Shown here one piece after another: positions 42,697 through 55,900 of a DNA stretch of 64,000 bases. Made by a program: the position numbers and the translations under genes. Positions within the stretch are counted from its first letter, which is position 1. Each line of letters starts with the position of its first letter. Under the pieces are notes generated by a model. It saw only the letters and a program-made list of their open reading frames with translations, did no database searches and had not been told where the DNA came from. The stretch is from Datisca glomerata (lineage: Eukaryota > Streptophyta > Magnoliopsida > Cucurbitales > Datiscaceae). The DNA lies in contig QANY01008095.1 in the NCBI GenBank assembly GCA_003255025.1, positions 408,874 to 472,873 of the forward strand, read 5' to 3'.

Positions 42697-43448
42697 CATA
42701 ACTTTTGATCGGGAGCTCCAAATCGATTTTCACAAAATTCTCCAAGAAGTAGATTTTCATATATTTTAAATAGTGTATGATTTACCATGTAATCAATATC
42801 ATTTTTATTTTATGTTCAATTTTGTTAGCAGCTTCAGATTGGTACATAGAGGAAGTGATTGGATATTTCCTCCGCGGAATTACTTTGATAGCCGTCGTTT
42901 ACATTTCTTCGTCTGTGCTTCTTTTATTTTCCTGCACTGTTCATATATGAAAGGAAAGACAAAATCTTAAAAAATACACAGATTATAAATTTTATGTTTC
43001 CGTTCACCAACCGTGAAAAAGTTTCTCTCTCTTTTTTGAAGCTTGAGATAAGCTTAGATTCAAAAATTGAATTAGAATCCATGGTTTGATTTAATTTAAA
43101 ATTTAAAATTCAAAATAATCTTACCATAACTTTTGATCGGGGAGCTCCAAATCAATTTTCACAAAATTCTCCAAGAATTAGATTTCCTTATCTTTCAAAT
43201 AGTGTATGATTCACCATGTAATCCATATCTTTTTTATTTTGTGTTCCATTTTGTTAGCAGCTTCAGAATGGTACATAGAGGAAGTGGTTGGGTATTTTCA
43301 CCATGAAATTATTTTGTGAGTCGTCATTTACATTTCTTCGTTCGTGCTTCTTTTATTTTCATACACTTTGCATACATAAAAGGAAAGACAAAATCTTCAG
43401 AAGTACACAGATCAGAAATTTTATGTGTCCGTTCCCCAACCCTGAAAG

Positions 43449-43495
<47 letters not shown>

Positions 43496-43560
43496 AAGCT
43501 TAACATAAACTTAAATTCAAAATTTGAATTAGAATTCATAGTTTGATTTAATTTAAAATT
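42697..43560 (+). repeat. Tandem duplication of about 430 bp
   Basis: Unit one (about 42697-43112) and unit two (about 43124-43560) share long identical blocks, for example ccataacttttgatcgggg, cagcttcaga-tggtacatag and aaaggaaagacaaaatctt. A weaker third copy of the first 90 bp lies at 42518. No coding family is recognised. Confidence 0.75.
43451..43494 (+). repeat. (CT)n microsatellite
   Basis: A perfect CT run lies inside the second unit of the 430-bp duplication. The first unit has only a short tctctctc at the same place, so the run expanded after the duplication. Confidence 0.9.
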
Positions 43561-44180
43561 TAAAATAATCTTATCATAACAAGTTTTAGATAAGATATTT
43601 TATTATTCAAAATTCAAAACTCTACTTATCATACATCAACTTGAACAAATTCTTTAAATTTTCTATGACGTTTTCCTTTTTCTTGAGAGAATGATAATGG
43701 CATAAAAGAAATATGCCAATAATAATGTTAATTCAATATGCAAGGAACAAGTTTACCGTCTTTTCAAATTTATCATCAAGATCCAACTTAGATGCCTCTA
43801 GATCGGACTCCTCCGGATTTGTTTATCTTTATGTTCGTCTTGGTTTACCGTCTGCAAAGCATCTTTCTTATTAGTAACTGCATCCAATCTCCAAAATGGT
43901 CGTGAGATTGGGTCTCTCCATCTTCGTTGTCTGATCTCATTGGTCTCAGGTTTCCATTTTTACTTCTGGTTCCATTTCCAGTCCCAACCCGTTGTCATTT
44001 CCATTTATTTTTTCGTTGTTAACAAGGTATTTGATTTGACTTTGAGCATTTTGGATGGAATTTCTCGAGTTTTTCTCTCATTCTCAACGAAAACACCAAA
44101 ATGTAAAGGATTTTTTAGGTATGGGGACCTTTTACGAATAAATAATAAAGATAAATATTTCAAGAGAGAATGAGAAAATA
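43561..44180. other. No gene seen
   Basis: Short frames only. Nothing recognisable was found between the 430-bp duplication and the hAT-associated tandem units. Confidence 0.4.
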
Positions 44181-46348
44181 AAGACACAACAGTTTACTTG
44201 GAAAAGTCTTAAAGGGAAGAAAAACCATGAGAAGAATTTTGGTATTCTATTGTATTTTGTACAATACATCATTGTATCGTCTCGTGTTTTCATCTCATGT
44301 AGGTATCAGTCTTTTTATGTTGTTACATCAACCTCTATTTATACATAAATATGATAATTAAATAATAATAAATCTCTCTATCTAATAGCAAGTTTTAGAT
44401 AATTGATAGAAATTTCTAGGAAATATTCTCTCTAATGCCCTTTTTAATAGCCGCATAATTGATCCTATGATTCTCGTGCTATCTTCTCTTTGGTGAATCT
44501 TCGCTCTAGATCAGACCAAGCGTAAGGTAGGATTTTGTCTGTTCACTTTAGTTAAAAAAATGTAAATGCGATCTCATGAGACACACATAAAGGTGGCAAG
44601 TGGGCCGGTTCGACTCGCGAATCAGGCTAAACCAGCCCGTAAAAGCTCAGTCTGGCCCAGACCGTAAATAAAAAGTATCGGGCAGGTCAAGGCTCGCGGG
44701 CCAAGCGCGGGCCTCACAGTTTGACCATGTAGCATGGCCCGGACATCTGGCCCGCGGGCCTCAATCGCCCTGGCCCTAACCGCCATGGCCCGTGAACAAA
44801 CATTTTTTAGCTAAAAAAATCATTCATTCTACATATATTGAAGATTGAACCCTTAACCTCTCATTTACTAAATAAACTCATTACCACTAGACCAAAACAA
44901 TTTTTGTGAAAATATTGTGTATATAATTTTTTTTTATTGTCTTTCAATACATTTTGTCAAATACTTTAGAAAATATATTTTTGAGATAAATATATTTAAT
45001 TAAATAAATAGATAATATTTTTGTTTAAATGGATATGTCATTCAATTTTTGTGAAAAGACACAATAGTTTACTTGGAAAAGTCTTAAAGGAAAAAAAAAC
45101 CACGAGAAGACTTTGGTATTCTATTATATTTTATACAATATATCATTATATCGTGTCGTGTTTGTATCTCGTGTAGGTATCAGTCTTTTTATTTTGTTAC
45201 ATCTACCTCAATTTATACATGAATATGATAATTAAATAATAATAAATCTCTCTATCTCATAGCAAGGTTTAGAGAATTGATAGACATTTCTAGGAACTAT
45301 TCTCTCTGATGCCCCTTTTAATAACCGCACAGTTGATCCTATGATTCTCGTTCTATCTTCTCTTTGGTGAATCTTCAGCCTAGATCAGACAAAGCGTAAG
45401 ATAGGATTTTGACTGTTCACTTTAGTTAAAAAAAATGTAAATGTGATCTCATGAGTCACGCATAGAGGTGGCAAATGGGCCGGTTCGGCTCGCTAATACG
45501 TCTGAATCGGCCCGTAGAAGCTCAGTCTGGCCCGTAGAAGCTCAGCCTGGCTCGGCCCATAAATGAACAGTACCAGGCCGGTCAAGGCCCGTGGGCCAAG
45601 CCCGGGCCTTCACGGGCCATATAATTTCCCCATGTAGCTCGGCCCGGACATTTGGCCTGCAGGCTTTAACCGCCCTGGCCCATGAGCAAACACTTTTGAG
45701 CTCAAAAAATCATTCATTCTACAGATATTGAGATTGAACCCTTAACCTCTCCCCTGCTAAATAAACTCCTTACCACTAGACCAAGATAATTTTTGTGAAA
45801 ATATTGTGTATATTATTTTTTTAATTGTCTTTCAATACATTTTGTCAAATACGTTAGAAAATATATTTTTGAGATAAATATATTTAATTAAATAAATATA
45901 TAATATTTTTTGTTTAAATGGATGCCATTCAATTTTTGTGAAAAGACACAATAGTTTACTTGGAAAAGTCTGAAAGGGAAGAAAAACCACGAGAAGACTT
46001 TGGGTATTATATTGTATTTTGTACAATACATCATTGTATTATGTCGTGTTTGTATCTCGTGTAGGTATCAATCTTTTTATATTGTTACATCTCCCTCTAT
46101 TTATACATGAATATGATAATTAAATAATAATAAATCTCTCTATCTCATAGCAAGTTTTAGAGAATTGATAGACATTTCTAGGAAATATTCTCTCTATGCC
46201 CTTTTTAATAACCGCACAGTTGATCCTATGATTCTCGTCCTATCTTCTCTTTGGTGAATCTTCAGTCTAGATCAGACCACGCGTAAGGTAGGATTTTGAC
46301 TGTTCACTTTAGTTAAAAAAATGTATATGCGATCTCATGAGTCATGCA
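44181..46348 (+). repeat. Stacked copies of hAT flank and 5' end
   Basis: Units starting at 44181, 45056 and 45943 (periods 875 and 887 bp) each begin with aagacacaaNAG and contain a hAT left terminus (aaaggtggcaagtgggcc near 44591, agaggtggcaaatgggcc near 45469). In units one and two the terminus runs for only about 460 bp before the next unit starts. Unit three continues into the full element at 46349. Confidence 0.7.
44843..44894 (-). repeat. tRNA-like A/B box module in the hAT subterminal region
   Basis: The minus strand reads TGGTCTAGTGG, an exact match to the TRGYNNARNNG A-box consensus, and about 40 bases later GGTTCAATC, close to the B-box. The same pair recurs at 45732-45783 and near 46590-46650. 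It is not a functional tRNA, since no acceptor stem forms. Confidence 0.5.
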
Positions 46349-47125
46349 TAGAGGTGGCAAGTGGACCAGTTTGGCTCACTGATCCGGCTGAATCATCCCG
46401 TAAAAGCTCAGCCCGACACAACCCGTAAATGAACAGTATCGTGCTGGTCAAGGCTCGCAGGCAAAGCCCGGGCCTTCACGGGCCTCACAGTTTACCCATG
46501 TAGCCCGGCCCGGACATCTGGCCCACGGGCCTTAACCGTCCTGGCCGATAAGCAAATACTTTTGAGCTTAAAAAATCATTCATTCTACATATATTGAAGA
46601 TTGAACCCTTAACTGCTCCCTTGCTAAATAATCTCTTTACCACTAGACCAAGACAATTTTTGTGAAAATATTGTGTATATTATTTTTTTATTGTCTTTCA
46701 ATACATTTTGTCAAATACTTTAGAAAATGTATTTTTGAGATAAATGTATTTAATTAAATAAATAGATAATATTTTTTGTTTAAATGGATATGTTATTCAA
46801 TTTTTTTCTCAATTCTCTGATCTCTGCATTTCTCTCTCAACTCTTACTCTCTGCCTCTCTCTCTCTCAACTCTTACTCTATGTTCTCTCAATTCTTACTC
46901 TCTGCCTTTTAAGAAAGGGTAATTTTACACATTTATTTAGTTAATTTTTTTGTTAAATTCTTTAATTACAATGATATCTAATATCTTTTCTTTTTTATGC
47001 AGGATCTCAACTCTCGACTATAGTCTATCTCTAGTACAACGATCTTCGTGTTGGTAATTTTTGTTTTAAATATGAGAGCATTTTGATATTATATCTATCG
47101 AGGGTGGTGAAAAAGTTAGGGCAAA

Positions 47126-48928
47126 TGTAAGCATTGTCTATCTGATTATGCTTGGAAAGTTGGTCAAGGAACTTGGACAATTTCGAGACATTTTTTAACT
47201 AAGCATGTAAAATATCACAAGAAAGATGACCATAAATAAAGTCAAATAAATGCATCTGATTCTGGAACTTTTAAATATCCATATGCTAAAACTAGAGAAT
47301 GTGTAGCTAGATATATAGTTGTTTCTGAACAACCCCTGAGTTATGCTGGAGATTCTGATTTAAAAGATTGTTTGAGTGATTTTATAAATCCTCAATATAA
47401 ACATATTCCTAGAAACACTGCTAGGGGTGATGTAATTAAACTTTACCATAGGATGAACGACGAATTAATTCAATTTTTTTTCTTCTTCTCCTTCTATATC
47501 TATTTGTATTACTTCTGATTTATGGAGTGCACGTAATGGCTGGGATACATTGTTGTTATCTCACATTTTATTGATCATAAATGGGAGTTAAATAAAACAA
47601 TATTAGGTTCTCGATGATGTGATTACCCTCACACAGGTAATGTAATTTTTCAACATATTATGACTATTGCGTGAATATAGTATTTCTAATAGAATTTTCA
47701 ATATCACTCTTGAAAATGCTAGTGCAAATGATAGTGCTATTAAATTATTCAGAGATAATTTTACGATTAATGTTAGTCAAAATTCTTTATTACACAAGCG
47801 ATGTGTTTGTCATATACTTAATTTAGTTGTTAAAGTTGGAATGAAACAAATATCACGCTATTTGTAAGAAATATGTACTGTTATTTCATATATTATAGCC
47901 TTAAATACTAGACCGCAAGAATATTTAAAATCTTGCAAAGATTATGGTTGAAAACCAAGAAAACTACATACGGATGTAGAAAATAGGTGGAACTCTACAT
48001 ATTTATTATTAATGACAGCAAAACTTTATTGGAGTGTAATTTATAATTATGTAAATGAAAAACAATGTAAAATTGTAGTAAATACTAGTAGTTATGAAAT
48101 AGCTAATTATTTTCTTGAATTTTTGGAATATTTTTATGTTTCTACTAATATTTACTCTGGTGTTTACTATGCAACTTCACATCTTTTTCTTAGATAATTT
48201 TTAGAAATTACTAGTATGTTTGCACGTTATAAGACATATGATTTGTTTCAACCTATCATTGAGAAAATGGAAGAAATCTTTTAAAAATATTGGCTTAAAA
48301 TTCCTAATATTTTTTGTATTGCTATTGTTATGGTCCCTAGGATAAAATTAGTTGGAGTTAAAATTTTTATTGAAATAATTTCTGAGAATCTAGGAGTCCC
48401 CCTGTTGTAGAGATTAAAGATCTAACACCACAATTAAATTCATTTTATTCACTATATGAATCAAAATATAAAGATGATTATAGTAATATTATTGATGGTA
48501 GTAGTTCATTTGCACAATTAGGTAGTTCTATGGATATTTTTCAACAAAGAATGAAATTTACAATGAAGAACATTATTTATACTCCTCATAGATCATAACT
48601 TTATAAATTTTTTGAAACGGAATATGGAATTAAAGAAAATGATGAGTTAAATATTTTACAATGGTGGAAAGCAAATTCAACGAGTTATCATATTCTTTCT
48701 ATTATGGCGCATGATCTACTAACCTCTCTAGGCTCTACATTTGCATCAGAGTCTGCTTTTAGTGTAGGTAGACGTGTAATTGAAGAAAGAAGTAGATTGG
48801 CTCATGGCATTGTGGAAGCCCTCATTTGTGTTAAAGATTAGACTAATACCACCAAAAGAATACAAGAACGAGTAGACGATATCATTCAGGATTTTCAAGA
48901 TCTAGATGTTAACGAACATAAATTATAG
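47126..48928 (+). pseudogene. hAT transposase (BED finger and hATC domain)
   Basis: A BED zinc finger is readable at 47126-47220 (CKHCLSDYAWKVGQGTW, then HFLTKHVKYH). Next come HKRCVCHILNLVVKVG near 47800-47850 and a central region with WNSTYLLL near 47990. The C-terminal dimerisation domain at 48641-48840 reads LNILQWWKANSTSY, SIMAHDLLTSLGSTFASESA, then RRVIEERSRL and VEALICVKD. Stops and frameshifts occur throughout, for example at 48598 and 48838. The protein would have cut and rejoined the element ends. Confidence 0.75.
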
Positions 48929-49217
48929 ATTACTTATTACTTATTTAATATATTTTGATATAATTTACATATAATTTTTTAGATTGTAGCAAGTGATTGA
49001 TAAATAGGTAGGTGTCAATCTAGTTGGGATGTACCTAATTTATAGTGATGCAACTCTTAAATTCAATAAATAAATTAATAACTTTATGATACTTAGAGAG
49101 TTAGAGATCTCCATTGTTATTATTACTTTTTATAATTATTTTAATTATTATGACAAGTTTTTATATGGAGATTATAAACTAATAAAAAACCATATAAGTT
49201 TACAACATGACTTCCAT

Positions 49218-49270
49218 TTAGCTTAGTGGTATTCATATACATTCATTTCTTCCCACCAATGTTCAAATCT
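49218..49270 (+). repeat. tRNA-like A/B box module, right hAT side
   Basis: TAGCTTAGTGG fits the A-box consensus and TGTTCAAATC about 40 bases later is close to a B-box. It has the opposite orientation to the modules at the left end. Confidence 0.4.
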
Positions 49271-49784
49271 TCCCATCTACAAATTTTAGAAAATTTAATA
49301 TTTAATGATAGTACTGTTTAATTGATCGCTGTTAGTCAGACCGACCCGACCCATTCTAGGCATCACGGGTCGGCTCAATGGACCAATACAGGCCGACCTA
49401 TATTTCTCATGGGTCAGCCCGAGACCGTTTAAAAAGCCCGGTCTCGACCCTTGAACCATCCAGGCTGAGATCTGGTGGGTCGGACTGGTCCCGGGCCGAC
49501 CCGTTTACCACCCCTAGCTGACACACAACACGAGCCGTTCCATTTGCCACCCTGAGCTCACACTCAACGCAACATGTTTATCGACACATCTTACTTACCG
49601 ATAGCCGTGCTACCGTAGGTAAGCTCGTGTAATTTGTGTTTATGATATCAATGCATATTTTGGAGACTTCCACTTTTTTTCCCTTAAAAACATAGGGGGC
49701 AATTTATGGGCTTAATGTGATTTTTAAAATAAATTCTGAAAATAATTTAGTTTTGAAACTAATTCCAAAACTACAGTAAAAATG

Positions 49785-49935
49785 GCCACGTCGGAAGGCG
49801 TCTTTTGTAAAGACGACTTCAAGTTGGCAAAAGATGTATTTACAAAAGATGCCTTCAAAGCAGTCTAAAGGCGCCTTCAGTGCAGCTTTAATGCATCTTT
49901 ACAAAAGACGCATTCAATGTAGATGCTCCCACCTT
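49785..49935. repeat. Degenerate repeats around a GTCTTTTGTAAAGAC palindrome
   Basis: The motif acaaaagacgccttcaa and its variants recur four or five times. The first unit contains the palindrome GTCTTTTGTAAAGAC. A near-identical palindrome, GTCTTTTATAAAGAC, lies at 52759-52773 on the other side of the mobile-domain gene. The two may mark the ends of the element that carried this gene. Confidence 0.5.
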
Positions 49936-50113
49936 ACAAAAATCATCAACGCAACCTATATAACACAACCTGCATACAAAAATTATCCATCCTGCAGAAT
50001 ATTTTATAACTTTATCACACATTCTCAATGAACAACATACATTTTTAACAAATTCTATGACTTTACATTTTATATTATTCTACAAAAATCCAAATACAAA
50101 AAATATAAATCAA

Positions 50114-52167
50114 TCACGTTCCATACGGTGGTATTTTTCTCATTCTTCTTGGGTGTCTTTCATATGTTTGTAGTTGAGTTACTTGTGATGATAAGCATTC
50201 CTCCATAATAGTTGCTGCTACACTTTCTTCCTCTACAATAAGAGGCGGGTCTTCCTCCACAATATGTGGGTCTTCATCCACAATAGGAGCATCTTCCACA
50301 ATAGGCGAGTTTCGGACATGTCTTCTACATCCTCCTCTAGGAGCACTAGCTCGTCCTCCTCTATGCCGTTGAGGTTGATGAATTGGTTTAGAAGTAGAAT
50401 CAAGTTGAGTAACTGACTCACCTCCAAATGTATAAAAGACCAGCGGCTTGTATGGCTCTTGCTGAGAAATAAATGGTTCATCTCGGGGCATGTGTGATTC
50501 TTGTTGACTTCTTTGAGATGAGTTGTGCACTCCATGCCTTCGGGACAAAGGAGCTTGATAAGTTGCATTCGCTTGTCTTATTGCTTGTATGGCTGTCTCA
50601 CACACATTACGGATTCGAGCCATTATCCAAGACGGCTCAGTATCATCAAGTGTCAAATTGTTAATATTGTCCAGACTCTCCGTCTGCATAGATAAAAAAA
50701 ATATTATATAAGTTACTTATTAAGTGATCATATAAGCCTATTAATTACATAAATTAATAAAAAATTACCATTAAATCGTATAACGCTCCCTGTTGAGTTA
50801 TGTATCGCAGTGTGATTCTCTGATATCATAACATGTATGAGCTGTCATATCCATGTTCATCCATGTACCCCTCAGCAATGTGTGTCCTAGCTCTTCTCAT
50901 CTCTCAATGTATGCCTGATGTTGGATGCCCCAATTTAGTTCATTTCTCCCCTTAAGTCTATGTCATGCAACCGTCTTTCGGTATCACATGGCTCAGACAC
51001 ATGTTAAATCATATTGATTTGTCTTAGAACATGATCTGGTTGATGCCATTCCACTATATGAAAGCAAATGAGGAGAGAGACAGACCGCCATATATCTCCG
51101 TGCACGATGCAATATTCAGGAAATGTATGGATAATATCATTATAAGGTTGCCTTATAACCTATAAAAACCATATTATAAATAATGTGATAAAACCCGAGT
51201 AATCCCTATGTTATAAATAAAAAGCATAATATTACCCGATATGGAGTTTGTCTATCTAATGTAAATCGATACACTTCAAGAACATGTGTGGAGCTCTCTG
51301 TGAAACTAAAACCATCTCTCCATCTATGAGATAAATTGCACAGTTAAATACATATAAATGATAACATACATATATAATAATCAAATGAGTTGACTTACCT
51401 TATACCCAAAGGAGGAGGTGGCATTGGAAGTCCATCTTCCCTGACATTATCATGTCTCGCCCGTTGCAACCTCATTGGTGCCAAATGTGAAAATCGGTCT
51501 CATGCCCATAATTGCAGTAATACTAGTGGGCCAGCAATATCAGAGGCATTTTTATGGTTGGCTTTGCACATGTCCCTATACAATCATGCAAGGCATGCGC
51601 TACCCCAACTATACTGACAAGCCTCAGCAAAATCTTCTATTAAAGGTAAGAACATTAAATGCACCTTAATGTTTGACTTATCACAAAAAAGGTACATCCG
51701 ATAAGTTGTAGAATATTTACACGTGCATAACGTTGCACATAAAGCTCGTCATCATCATCAGATAATGGGGGAAAATGTGCAGTCAAACACGTCATAAGTA
51801 AACGTGATCCCTGTAAATCACGTGGGCCTGGTCGAAATCCTAACAAATCTTCACATATCCTTAGCCAATCTCGATGTGTACTACCCGTTACCGCCATCCC
51901 ATCAACTGGAATTCCTAACTGTATTTGCACATCTTGTAGAGTAATAGTACACTCACCATGTGCTATATGAAATGTGTGTGTTTCAGGATGCCATCTCTCC
52001 ACAAAATATGTGATCAAGTACGTCTATGGAGTGGCATGTTCCGATGAACAATTGCAGTATGTTGGCGACAATGTAAAACACGAGAATCCTCCTGGTCCCA
52101 AACGTGTTGGGATCTATGTTGATCCTGTAAATACAACACCGAGTTATCTTGTGGTCCAGACTCCATG
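50114..52167 (-). pseudogene. Plant mobile domain (MAIL1-type) gene, broken
   Basis: The minus strand opens at 52167 with MESGPQDNSVLYLQDQHRSQ. It shifts frame near 52020 and continues in frame 52017-51655: ERWHPETHTFHIAHGECTIT, LQDVQIQLGIPVDGMAVTG, both typical of the plant mobile domain. Next comes SDIAGPLVLLQLWAWDRF near 51545-51492, then VEWHQPDHVL near 51050. The open last part 50689-50114 ends HPRRMRKIPPYGT. Part of the usual segment between the first two pieces is deleted. Such genes are often annotated as phosphatase 7 long-form homologues and occur both as host genes and inside transposons. Confidence 0.75.
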
Positions 52168-52935
52168 ATATCCTAAAAATGAGTGTCATTCGAAATACAA
52201 TGATTATATTGAATTACATAAATATGTACTAAGTCAAATATTACACAACAATTTTAGAACTAGATCTATAAATTCTACAAATTAATCTACAAATTCAAAG
52301 TTAAAAACTACAATTTCATAATATATCAACATATTCATAAATAAAATCTTACAAGTCAAGAGTTTAAACATCACATAATTGAGAAAATGCATCTAAAATT
52401 GAATAATTTAAATATTTCAAGAACCCAAAACACATGAAAATATAGGGTTTGAGAAAGATATTACAAAATTGATGACATATATCAATACAACATTCATAAA
52501 TAAATTAATAATTTTAAGATTTGAAGAACAAATTTAAGAGATCAAAGGAGTTAGAAATATACATAGGATTTGAAGAGTTTTTGCTAGTAATTTGAGAGAT
52601 TGAGAATTTTTTTTGGTGAATGAGAGTGAGATAAAAGTGAGAGGGTGCAATGCCGATGAAATGACAGTAAACTCTGGCCACAATCGACGACGAACGGCGA
52701 CGGGCTGAGGGGTTTCTGTTCACGGGTATTTTGTTCGCAAAACAACGCTCTGCCTCTGTCTTTTATAAAGACGACTTCTACTTTTAAAATTTATTTAAAA
52801 AATATAATATGTTAATTTTTTTTTTCAAACATATTGTAGAATACTAAAAAAAATCCAAACACAGGAGAAGTAAATTAAATAATTGTAACACAGTGAAGCC
52901 AACAGAGCCAATTCCTTGTTCTTCATTTTATTTCC
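52168..52935. other. Intergenic region between mobile-domain gene and patatin-like gene
   Basis: AT-rich, with the palindrome at 52759-52773. The final 200 bp presumably include the promoter and 5' untranslated region of the patatin-like gene; no clear TATA box was chosen. Confidence 0.4.
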
Positions 52936-55900
52936 ATGGCTCCTTCACTCTCTTCCGTCTCTCACCCTTTCCCTTCCCTCAGACCTAGAACTCATATTCC
53001 TATTGTGCCTCATTGTCTCTGCACTCTGCGCACGCAAACCCGTAGTTTCATATCAAATTCTTCATTTTCATCCTCACCTCCACCGAATGGACCCACCCCT
53101 CCACCTCCCTCTGAGAAAAAGTCATTTGCTGTTGCCACCGGCGAGCTCTTCTTGGGCCTAGCTTCGCGTATCATCACAAGGCCGAGCAAGGACCCGAACC
53201 GGGTTGTGATGTTTGAGAATTCGAGCAGGAATGGCGATTTCTACAAGGAGAGGATTGGGGCCGTGGTGGAGGATGAAATGGAGCCCGGTGTGGTCTGGGA
53301 GCAGCGAGTCAAGGATGTAGAAGCTGAGCGCGAGCGGCGAATCGTGACGAGTCCAGGATTTAGTTTCTCTGCGGCTGGTCTTCTCTTTCCATACCATCTT
53401 GGAGTTGCTCAATTACTCATTGAGAAGGGTTATATCAAGGTTAGTAAAATTTTAGTTGACATTTGTTGTAAATTTGTTATTGTGAGGAGATGATAACGTT
53501 TTTGTGCTCAGTATGGTAGTTGTATTGGATGGGTTTCATTTTTAACTGCTAATTTCAAGAAAGCCAGAGCCTTTGAATATGATTAATTGCAACTATAAAC
53601 GTTTTGACCTTCTATTCCGTTTTCTTTTCATACAGTCGGGATTTGTTGTTTCTACTTAGTTTCTTCATCCGCTTTCATTTCCTTTTTGTTTTATGTTGCA
53701 ATTTGTCCAAATTTATTTCGGATGCGTTGAGCAGCATCTACCTTCTCTGAGCGCCAGGCACTGATTACCAATTGTCTCATTTTTTTAGTAGATATATTGG
53801 TGGCTATTGTGAGGTATGAACCTATGAATGCCAGTGGTAATTCGAAGCAAGCTAGTTCTAATGATCAAAGTGCATCAATTTGGTTTCACTCTTTGTTAGA
53901 TGATTGTTACGATGTCGTCCGGAGAAAAGTTACTTTTAGAGGTTTACCTTGGTTTGGATGTTTCCATGCTTACACGTGCATATTCTGTTGAATTGTTTCC
54001 TCCGCATAACTCTTTTAAGATTAGGTTCCTCCTGCGAATGAATCATTTCTTATAAGATAAAGAGTTTACATCCTGAATCCCTGATGTAGGAAACCACACC
54101 ATTAGCTGGTTCTTCAGCTGGCGCCATCGTCTGTGCTGTGATTGCTTCTGGTGCTAGTATGCAAGAGGCCTTAAAAGCCACCAAAGTACTGGCTGAAGAT
54201 TGTCGGCTTAGAGGGACGGCGTTTCGGCTTGGGGTATCAGATTTTCAACTTTCTCAGTTTTTGGATTAAAACCCTGATTTTATAGGAAGCTGAAGACGCC
54301 ATATTGATTGAAATAAAGAATTTACAGAATGACAAACTGAAAAGCTATATATTTATAATGTCTAATGGGGATCTCGAGTTTACCAACCATTGTTGTTTGC
54401 CTTTCATTCATATACAATAGTGCATTTAGTTATGTTATCATTGATCATGATCATGTTACCTAGGAACTGAATAAATTCTGAACTGTGTCATCTGGAGATG
54501 ATTTTGAAGTTTCAGTAGTGATCTAGAATAGCTAATGCAGCTAAAAATTGAAGAATTTTTCGGTAAGTAAATAATAATATTAACGACAGAAGAGTTACAA
54601 ACTACAAGGGCATACCTCAGGAAACACACAAGAACCAAGAGAGACATAAATGAAACAAAAAGAAACACCTAGCTCAACAAGAACCAGGACAGACCAGCCG
54701 ATCTGAAAAGCTGAAGTTATAAAGGCTTCCCACTGAATTTCTTGATTATTGTCTATCCTTTAATGGAAATGCAGACAGAAGATAGAAACAGGTTCTGATT
54801 AAAATTAAAAGATCAGATAGAAACCGGAGGCCTGTCAAGTTTCTACTACAATTGAGATAATTTAAAAGGAATTAGTTGGCTGTGTTCTGAGAAAAGCTTT
54901 TTTCAACTTCTCATGGAATCATTTCTTGATTGTTTTTTTTTCAATTGTCCATGTGCAGACGGTTCTTAGGGATGTGCTGTACACGTTTTTGCCAGATGAT
55001 GTGCATATCAGGTCTAATGGGAGGGTCCGGAGTAAGGATGGTTTTTCCGGTCTTTATAATGTCAATATGTGCGAGTGAAGAAATGATTGTGAATGAACTT
55101 CTCGTTCTTTCTCAGATTCATGACTGATTGATTGTCTTACTAATAAACTCAATTTGTGCTGCATACCGCATAATTCCATTTACTTTACCTAGAAAATTTG
55201 TATACATTTCTTCACTTTCTTGATCAGATATGCTTAACCCTATAAGTTTCGATGTGAGCACTATTTGCTTATTCTGAAGAAAGAAGGAACCTTCACACAC
55301 CAAACAGTACTGGTTGTGAAACTGATACAAACCACCCAACTTGAAACATATCAATAGGAGATTGCTTTTAGGCCACACAATCTGGAAACTACTCTTCTTG
55401 ATCCCTTGGGCTTCTTCTAATAAAGTCAGATATGTCATGCAGCTATGATTATAATTCTCAAATTATCACACCCTCCAGTTTCCTAAAGTTAGAATGGACT
55501 TCTCTGATGGTGTCAACTGTCAAAACTTCCTAGTAGTATGACATTTTGAGTTCCGACCTGCATAACTTTTTTAATATGCATGGTATAAAGATTCAAATCG
55601 ACATTCTTTTACCGTTATCATGTACTTTTTTTTCTTTATTTAAATTTTCTTGCTGTTCCTTAAACTGGCCTTTTTTCCTTCAGTTGCTGTAACCCAGATT
55701 CTGTGGAGGCCTAGGGGTTTGTTGGTGGATCAGTTCGACTCCAAGGAAGATCTCATTAATGCAGTTTTCACTTCTTCCTTCATTCCAGGGTGAATAGCAA
55801 AATATTGTCATGTTTTGCAACGCCAATTGTGGTGTCTTTATTGTTCTATGACAAAATTTAATCAAAGGTACACTCTTTGTGCAGATATCTTGCACCAAGA

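Larger units (their letters stand above)
46349..49516 (+). mobile_element. hAT superfamily transposon
   Basis: The left end reads TAGAGGTGGCAAGTGG and the right end CCCGTTTACCACCCCTA, imperfect inverted termini typical of hAT elements. Both subterminal regions are GC-rich with repeated gggcc/cggcc motifs. The interior holds a BED finger and a dimerisation domain with many stops. An 8-bp target duplication was not found: the flanks gtcatgca and gctgacac do not match, and a second similar right end occurs near 49553. Confidence 0.7.

Noticed and set aside
53158..53412. Minus-strand frame over the first exon of the patatin-like gene
   Set aside because: It is the shadow of a well-supported coding exon and has no family resemblance.
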